DNA of 64,000 bases, taken from positions 41,762-105,761 of the forward strand of contig CAMSZT010000006.1 of NCBI GenBank assembly GCA_947066815.1, written 5' to 3'. Source of the DNA: an uncultured Lachnotalea sp. (GTDB taxonomy: Bacteria; Bacillota; Clostridia; Lachnospirales; Lachnospiraceae). The stretch's first letter is position 1. Every line of letters begins with the position of its first letter. This document shows positions 59,190 to 64,000 of this stretch, one piece after another. Made by a program: the position numbers and the translations under genes. The notes beneath the pieces are model-generated. The model was not told the DNA's origin, did not search any database, and saw nothing but the letters and a program-made list of their open reading frames with translations.

Positions 59190-59996
59190 TTATAATGGAA
59201 GAAACTCCGGTTTCCGATTTTTGAACACCGCATAATACCGGAAGCCGCAGTCTTTCAGCAGCTCCCCGGCCCGGTCAAACCGATAGGCCAGATATTCCGG
59301 CGTGTGGGCGTCGGAGCCGAGGGTCAGGAGTTCGCCTCCCAGCTCCCGGTAGCGCTTCAGGATCGCTTCCGCGGGGTGGGGATGTCCGAGGCCGGCCTTG
59401 AACCCGGCCGTGTTGCATTCGATCCCCTTTCCCTTCTCAATGATCACTCTCAGGATCTCGTCGAAAACATCCCGGTATTTTTCATAGCTGTAATCCCTGT
59501 TCTTGTTAGGACCGTAACGGACGACAAAGTCCAGGTGGCCCGCCACGTCAAAGCAGTCGTAAGCCCTGAGGTTCTTTAACTCCTCCTCAAAATAGGATCG
59601 GTAGGCGGCTTCCTCCGAGCGGCCTTCATAAAAGACTGGATAGTAGGGATCCATTCCGTCGCAGAAATGGGTGGATCCGATGATAAAGTCAAAGGGCGTG
59701 GAGGAGGCGTAGGCGGCCAGGTCGGTGGGAATGTCCGTCTGCAGGCCAAGCTCCACCCCGATCCGCAGGTCGATCCGGTCCCGGTATCGTTCCTTCAGGG
59801 CCAGCAGGGTCTTCCGGTAGGCGTCCGTGTCAAAGGTGAAATCCATGACGTCGGGCGGTCCGTCAAAATCCTGATGGTCGGTGATGCAGAGCGCCGGCAT
59901 GCCGAGAGCGACGGCCCGCTCGATCTGAAGTTCCGGCGGCGTGTCGGAGTCAGCGGAGAAGCCGGTGTGCAGATGGGAGTCAATGTATGTGGACAT
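59190..59996 (-). CDS. PHP-domain histidinol-phosphatase (HisK/HisJ family)
   Basis: 268 residues. PHP metal motifs in order: DSHLHTGFSAD, LCITDHQDF, GVELGLQTDI, IIGSTHFCDG, VAGHLDFV and LTLGSDAHTP. The arrangement matches monofunctional histidinol-phosphate phosphatases of Firmicutes that hydrolyse L-histidinol phosphate. No other his genes are present here, so a related phosphoesterase role cannot be excluded. SD is AAAGGAAGGAA upstream of the start at 59996. Confidence 0.88.
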   Translation of the reverse strand: MSTYIDSHLHTGFSADSDTPPELQIERAVALGMPALCITDHQDFDGPPDVMDFTFDTDAYRKTLLALKERYRDRIDLRIGVELGLQTDIPTDLAAYASSTPFDFIIGSTHFCDGMDPYYPVFYEGRSEEAAYRSYFEEELKNLRAYDCFDVAGHLDFVVRYGPNKNRDYSYEKYRDVFDEILRVIIEKGKGIECNTAGFKAGLGHPHPAEAILKRYRELGGELLTLGSDAHTPEYLAYRFDRAGELLKDCGFRYYAVFKNRKPEFLPL

Positions 59997-60117
59997 GATC
60001 GTATTCCTTCCTTTATCGAATAGTGTCTGCAGACAGGATAGAACAAAACGGGGAGAATGTCAATGGGGGCAGATTCCTTTTTCTGAGATGGCGGAAGGAA
60101 AGAACAGAAATGCATTC

Positions 60118-60146
60118 TTGATAAGATGGTGAAGATGTAATATACT
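60118..60146 (+). promoter_or_regulatory. Sigma-A promoter upstream of the RelB remnant and homocysteine methyltransferase gene
   Basis: TTGATA (60118-60123), 17-base spacer, TATACT (60141-60146). Confidence 0.7.
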
Positions 60147-60170
60147 TGTATCACGAAGGAGGCGGTCATC

Positions 60171-60218
60171 GTGGCTAAGGAAGCGGCCCTGCAGGTAAGG
60201 ACGGATCCATCCTTTTAG
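60171..60218 (+). pseudogene. RelB/DinJ antitoxin, 15-codon remnant
   Basis: A GTG with a strong SD (AAGGAGG) starts MAKEAALQVRTDPSF followed by TAG. MAKEAxLQVR-D is the usual start of clostridial RelB/DinJ antitoxins. The rest of the gene and any toxin are missing. It may now act as a tiny leader peptide before the methyltransferase gene. Confidence 0.55.
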
Positions 60219-60255
60219 GTTAGTATCAGAGTGGCAGAAACAGAGGAGAGATCGT

Positions 60256-61125
60256 ATGACGAGAGAAGAATTTCATGAATTGACAAAACAGGAGATCGTG
60301 CTTTTGGACGGGGCCACCGGCTCCAACCTGATGGCGGCGGGGATGCCGAGGGGCGTCTGCACCGAGGAGTGGATCTGTGAACATCCCCAGGTGCTGATCG
60401 ACCTGCAGCAAGGTTACAAGGAGGCGGGCTCCAGGATCATACTGGCTCCCACCTTTTCCGCCAATCGGATGAACCTGGAGGACCGGGGGCTGGGAGACCG
60501 GCTTGAGGGGATCAACCGGAGGATGGTCGCCGTCACCCGGGAGGCGGTGGGGGAGGATTTCCTGGTGGGAGGGGATCTTACCACCACGGGGAAGACGGCA
60601 GAGGATTACGGCATGCTGTTAGATATCTACAAAGAGCAGATCGGGGTTCTTGCGGAGGAGGGTGTGGATCTTCTGATGGTGGAGACTATGCTGGGGCTGG
60701 AGGAGACCATGGCGGCCCTGGAGGCGGCCAGGGCGGTCTGCGATCTGCCGGTCCTCTGCTCCCTGACCATTGAATCCGACGGAAGCCTGTTTTTCGGCGG
60801 CAATGTCTTTGACGCGGCGGCAGCCCTCTCGGAGATGGGGGCCGACGCGGTGGGGATCAACTGCTCCGTGGGGCCGGACCGCCTGGAGGCCGTGGTGCGC
60901 AATATCAAAAAGGCAGTGAAGGTCCCTGTGCTGGCGAAACCCAACGCGGGTATGCCCACCATCACCGAGACCGGGGATGCGGTCTATTCCATGGGGGCCG
61001 ATGAATTTGCATTCCATATGGAGAAGCTCGTGGAGGCGGGGGCCGGTATCATCGGAGGCTGCTGCGGGACCACGCCGGAGTATATCAGGAAGGTGGCAGA
61101 GCGATGCTGCAGCAGATCATTCTGA
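60256..61125 (+). CDS. Homocysteine S-methyltransferase-family protein
   Basis: 289 residues. It corresponds to the first domain of MetH or to BhmT-type enzymes: LLDGATGSNLMAAGMPRG, LAPTFSANRMNLE, VETMLGLEETMAALEA, GINCSVGPDRLE with the first zinc Cys, and GGCCGTTPEYIR with the Cys pair. It transfers a methyl group to homocysteine. The donor (folate via another subunit, S-methylmethionine or betaine) is not evident. It overlaps the next gene by 22 bases, so it is co-transcribed with the sensor genes. Confidence 0.88.
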   Translation: MTREEFHELTKQEIVLLDGATGSNLMAAGMPRGVCTEEWICEHPQVLIDLQQGYKEAGSRIILAPTFSANRMNLEDRGLGDRLEGINRRMVAVTREAVGEDFLVGGDLTTTGKTAEDYGMLLDIYKEQIGVLAEEGVDLLMVETMLGLEETMAALEAARAVCDLPVLCSLTIESDGSLFFGGNVFDAAAALSEMGADAVGINCSVGPDRLEAVVRNIKKAVKVPVLAKPNAGMPTITETGDAVYSMGADEFAFHMEKLVEAGAGIIGGCCGTTPEYIRKVAERCCSRSF

Positions 61126-61826
61126 TCCTGGATTTTTCCGTGGCCTTTGCCCTGATCCTGTGGGCGCTCCTCAGCTATGGGAGGAGGAAGGAGGAGCAGC
61201 AGGCCAATTATTACCTGAAACTCCAGAAAGCCCTGATGGACGAGCATTACTCCGTATTAAAGAGCCAGACCACCATGGTCCGGCATCTGCGCCACGACCT
61301 GGCAAACCATGTGCAGACATTGAAGGCCCTGGATGAGGGCGGAAAGACGGAGGAGTACAGAAAGTATGAGGAGCAGCTGAAGAACCTGTACACCATACTG
61401 CGGGTGGACGGGGCCTGCCCCAATTTTGCGCTGGACTCGATCCTTGTGAGAAAAAAAGAGCAGTGCGAGGAGGCCAGGATCCGTCTGGAGACCCGGCTTC
61501 TTACTGTGGACGGCAGAGGGATCGACCAGACGGAACTTTTGCTGGCCTTTTACGAGCTTCTGGAATACGGGATCGCGCAGGCGGAAAAGGGGGCGGAGAA
61601 GGAGCTTCGGGTAAGCGGCAGCCAGGAGAACGGCTGGCTGTTCCTTGAGGTCCGCTGCCCCGCACCCCGGGAAAAGAGGAGAAGGGGGAGAGGGCGGACG
61701 CCGGCCGGCCTTCGCCAGTCTGCCATGATCGCGGAGAAATACGACGGCGGGCTTTCCGTGGAACAAAAGGACGGGGTGGAGACCGTTTACTGGACGGCAA
61801 AGCCGGACGAGGAGAGCGGGAGATGA
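61104..61826 (+). CDS. Small GHKL/Spo0B-type sensor histidine kinase
   Basis: 240 residues. One transmembrane helix (about 3-25) and a coiled region lead to the H-box RHLRHDLANHVQTLKALDEG, with the phospho-acceptor His near residue 64. The ATPase part is weak: FALDSILVRKKEQCEEARI replaces the classic N-box, and LLAFYELLEYGIAQAE sits where ELLDNAIEA is expected, with the Asn absent. It may therefore accept or hold phosphate rather than autophosphorylate well. It overlaps the following sensor gene by four bases. Confidence 0.75.
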   Translation: MLQQIILILDFSVAFALILWALLSYGRRKEEQQANYYLKLQKALMDEHYSVLKSQTTMVRHLRHDLANHVQTLKALDEGGKTEEYRKYEEQLKNLYTILRVDGACPNFALDSILVRKKEQCEEARIRLETRLLTVDGRGIDQTELLLAFYELLEYGIAQAEKGAEKELRVSGSQENGWLFLEVRCPAPREKRRRGRGRTPAGLRQSAMIAEKYDGGLSVEQKDGVETVYWTAKPDEESGR

Positions 61827-63232
61827 CGGAGTTTTGGGGGATCCCGCTCAATGCGGTCCTTGACGAGGCGGCCGCCTATTTCTGCGGGGCGTCGGTACTC
61901 TGCCGGCTCCTGCAGGTCAGGCGGCCGAAATGGTGCGCATTTACCTTATACGTTTATTTTTTGGCGGAACTCCCGATCCTGTATGTCCGGATCCACGCCG
62001 AAGTCTATCCGGAATACGTGGCGCAGGGTATGCGGCTGCTTGTCTTTGCCGGATGGCTCCTGATCTGCCGCCTTTTTACGAGGGAGAGCTTCTGGAAGAT
62101 CCTGGCGGCGGCCTATTTCGCGGACTTTTTCTGCGGGATCGCCGGTCTTCTGCGGATGTTCACCTGCATGCTGTTTGAGATCCCGATGTCGGACCTTGCG
62201 ACCAGGCGGCTTCGGTGGGATTTTAAATTTCTCTACCTATTTTATGCGGCTCTCGTGTACCTGGCGGCAGGGAAGTGGATCCGGTGCTACCGGGAAAGCG
62301 CAGGGAATTTTAAGCCGGTCTGGAAGGGCGGGCTTCTCGTGTATTCCTTCACTCTGCTCTTTACCGTATTCACCGGCCTGGCGGTCATGGAGAGCGATAT
62401 GGCCCTGTTCCATATCGGGACGGCAGTCATGGTCCCCCTGGAGGCGGGGATCTGCCTGTTGGTGATGAGAATGGAACGGAGCCGGCGCGTGCGTCTGGAG
62501 AACCGGCATCTCCGCCTGCAGACCTCCTTATTTTCCGAGCATGCACAGGTATTGAAGGAGCAGCAGGAGATGGTGGAGCGGCTGGCGGACTGGCTGGAGG
62601 GGGCCAGGCTCAAGGTTCCCGCGGCCGGGATGATCGTCAGGCACCGGGCAAGACTGGCGCAGTTTTGCTGCTGTGAAAATGGAATGATCGATCTGGCCAT
62701 CAGCAATAAGATCGGCCGGTGTGAGGAGCAGGGCATCCGGGTGGAGACGGAGACAGAGCAGGTCCGCCTGCCGGGATGGCTAAAGGAGATCGACCTCCTG
62801 ACGGTCCTCTACAACCTCTTTGACAACGCGGCCAGAGCCGCCGGGGAATGCGAGGGGGAGGGCCGGTACATCCGCCTGAAGCTTGCCGCGGAACCGGGCC
62901 GGTTCACCGTCTTCATGGAGAACGGGAGGCGTGGGGAGAGGCTTGAAGAGGCGGCAGACGGATCCGGGGAAGCGGCTGCCGGCGACAGGACAGCCGGTGG
63001 AAAGCCGGCCGGCGGAAAGACGGATGACGGAAACTTCCGGGAGGCAAAAGGATATAAGAACGGAAGCGGAGACCGGCGCAGGGGAGAAGATGGCGGCAGC
63101 CGGGAATCGGGAAGGCCGGGGCGGGGCCAGGGACTGGGGATCATCGCGGAGACGGTGAAACGGTATCACGGGGAGGTCCGGCGTCTGGAGGAGGAAGGCC
63201 GGTATGCGGTGAGGCTCACGATGAGAGGCTGA
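61823..63232 (+). CDS. Multi-span GHKL ATPase-domain sensor protein lacking the H-box His
   Basis: 469 residues. About six transmembrane spans (1-225), then a coiled segment (LENRHLRLQTSLFSEHAQVL) and a GHKL domain with IDLAISNKIGRCEEQGI and an intact N-box LLTVLYNLFDNAARAAGE. Where the phospho-His should be, the sequence is VERLADWLEGARL, with no His. Between the N-box strand ENGRR and the G-box GQGLGI there is an extra 60-residue Gly/Asp/Arg-rich insert. This is like AgrC/NatK-type receptors that have lost phosphotransfer. Confidence 0.8.
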   Translation: MTEFWGIPLNAVLDEAAAYFCGASVLCRLLQVRRPKWCAFTLYVYFLAELPILYVRIHAEVYPEYVAQGMRLLVFAGWLLICRLFTRESFWKILAAAYFADFFCGIAGLLRMFTCMLFEIPMSDLATRRLRWDFKFLYLFYAALVYLAAGKWIRCYRESAGNFKPVWKGGLLVYSFTLLFTVFTGLAVMESDMALFHIGTAVMVPLEAGICLLVMRMERSRRVRLENRHLRLQTSLFSEHAQVLKEQQEMVERLADWLEGARLKVPAAGMIVRHRARLAQFCCCENGMIDLAISNKIGRCEEQGIRVETETEQVRLPGWLKEIDLLTVLYNLFDNAARAAGECEGEGRYIRLKLAAEPGRFTVFMENGRRGERLEEAADGSGEAAAGDRTAGGKPAGGKTDDGNFREAKGYKNGSGDRRRGEDGGSRESGRPGRGQGLGIIAETVKRYHGEVRRLEEEGRYAVRLTMRG

Positions 63233-63290
63233 ACAGGAAAGAAGGTCTTCCGGCGGCACAGAAGGCAGACCGGGAAAGAAGGAAAAACAG

Positions 63291-64000
63291 ATGGAGATTT
63301 TTGGAATGTCTCCGGAAATGGTCACGGAGGCGGTTATGACCCACATGGTCCTGACCTTTGCCCTGTTCCGCCTGCTGCGGGTGAGGGAGAGCAGGAGACG
63401 GCTCGCCTTTTTTTGGATGCCCTCCCTGAGCCTGTGCGACGTGGTGATCCTTTATTTTCTGGCCCATGTGGACCTCTATTCGGAAATGGTGTATCGGGGC
63501 GTGAAGTGGATCGTCTTTCTGGTGCTCCTGGCCAGCTGCCTGTATTTTTTTGAGGAAACCCTGTGGAAGACCCTGACGGCAATGTTCCTGAGTGACCTTT
63601 TTGCCGGGTTTCCGGGAATCCTCCGCATGCTGACCTGCAGGGTTTTGGGGATACCCCTGTCCGGCCTGGAGGCAGGGGATTACCCCTGGGGCCTGAAGGC
63701 GCTGTATCTCTTTTATGCGGCCGCCGGCTATCTTTTTTTGCGGCGATGGATGAAACGGTACAAGGAAAGCGACGGGAATGTCGGTGTTTTTTGGAAGCTG
63801 ACGGCCCTGATCTGTCTGATTCCTGCATTTTCCTCGGCCTTTACCGGGATCCTCCAGATGAAGACAGACGTGTCTACTCTTTTTTATGCGGGCCCGCTGA
63901 TCGCGGCGCCGCTGGAGGCGGCTGTTTTTGCCGGGGTGATGCTCTTGGAGCGGAGCAGGAGGCTGCGCCTGGAGAACCGGTACCTCCGCCTGCAGACCTC
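63291..64000 (+). CDS. Multi-span sensor protein, paralogue of the preceding gene (cut by window edge)
   Basis: The first 236 residues are visible. It has the same layout as the gene at 61823: about six hydrophobic spans (MVLTFALFRLLRV, FWMPSLSLCDVVILYFLAHV, LKALYLFYAAAGYLFLRRWM), then LERSRRLRLENRYLRLQT, matching the start of the coiled region in its neighbour. The ATPase part lies beyond the window. It is 58 bases after the previous stop, so it is in the same operon by tandem duplication. Confidence 0.8.
   Translation, partial: MEIFGMSPEMVTEAVMTHMVLTFALFRLLRVRESRRRLAFFWMPSLSLCDVVILYFLAHVDLYSEMVYRGVKWIVFLVLLASCLYFFEETLWKTLTAMFLSDLFAGFPGILRMLTCRVLGIPLSGLEAGDYPWGLKALYLFYAAAGYLFLRRWMKRYKESDGNVGVFWKLTALICLIPAFSSAFTGILQMKTDVSTLFYAGPLIAAPLEAAVFAGVMLLERSRRLRLENRYLRLQT

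Overview
The window looks like chromosome from a motile, high-GC member of the Clostridia, most likely Lachnospiraceae or a close relative. The evidence is the gene order rpmG-secE-nusG-rplK-rplA with an L10-leader rplJ-rplL, strong AGGAGG ribosome binding sites, sigma-A promoters of the TTGACA-17-TATAAT type, a short flagellin with a sigma-28-like promoter, Spo0A-effector-like proteins, Rpn-family fragments and many rhamnose/ribose-type sugar ABC genes. No rRNA, tRNA, CRISPR array, phage or intact insertion sequence was seen.

Layout. (1) 1-15.6 kb is a flagellin glycosylation island: a partial Gly/Ser/Leu-rich protein, a PilZ protein, four GT2-TPR glycosyltransferases, one GT2-methyltransferase fusion, a GT4 half, a CgeB-like glycosyltransferase and the flagellin. 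It is pocked by Rpn-family fragments and by a patch of dead toxin-antitoxin and Uma2 genes. (2) 15.6-17.7 kb holds three tandem stand-alone proteins resembling the Spo0A DNA-binding domain, plus a possible tiny membrane protein. (3) 17.9-21.8 kb is the secE-nusG-ribosomal protein cluster, which stops after rplL without rpoBC. (4) 22-24.7 kb is an NhaC-type antiporter with an isoaspartyl dipeptidase. (5) 24.8-43.5 kb is a carbohydrate region: LacI and DeoR regulators, a DhaK-DhaL fusion kinase, a fucose-isomerase-family protein, a sugar ABC importer, two class II FBA-type aldolases, FGGY and PfkB kinases, and a PTS Enzyme I, with an AAA ATPase and a lysophospholipid acyltransferase mixed in. 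(6) 43.5-50.4 kb is a second catabolic set: a GSA-aminomutase-like enzyme, a double-domain class II aldolase, another FGGY kinase and GtrA, opposed by a FecR-like lipoprotein. (7) 50.4-54.9 kb contains an SDR, a Cys-rich unknown protein and a truncated GcvT-like gene among decaying fragments. (8) 54.9-64 kb has a thioredoxin-reductase-like protein, an M16C peptidase, a 265-bp palindromic repeat, a PHP phosphatase, a homocysteine methyltransferase and a run of GHKL-type sensor proteins cut by the window edge.

How the genes work together. The first island probably makes and decorates flagellin. The carbohydrate region reads as uptake, isomerisation, phosphorylation and aldol cleavage of an unidentified sugar or polyol, with triose products entering glycolysis through the DhaK-DhaL kinase. 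The substrate cannot be read from sequence.

A theme of the window is decay in progress. Two otherwise continuous genes carry single in-frame TAG codons, and fragments of HicB, Uma2, PIN, RelB, PucR, LacI, GcvT, an AAA ATPase, Rpn and a group II intron are present. Family assignments rest on motifs read by eye, not on searches.
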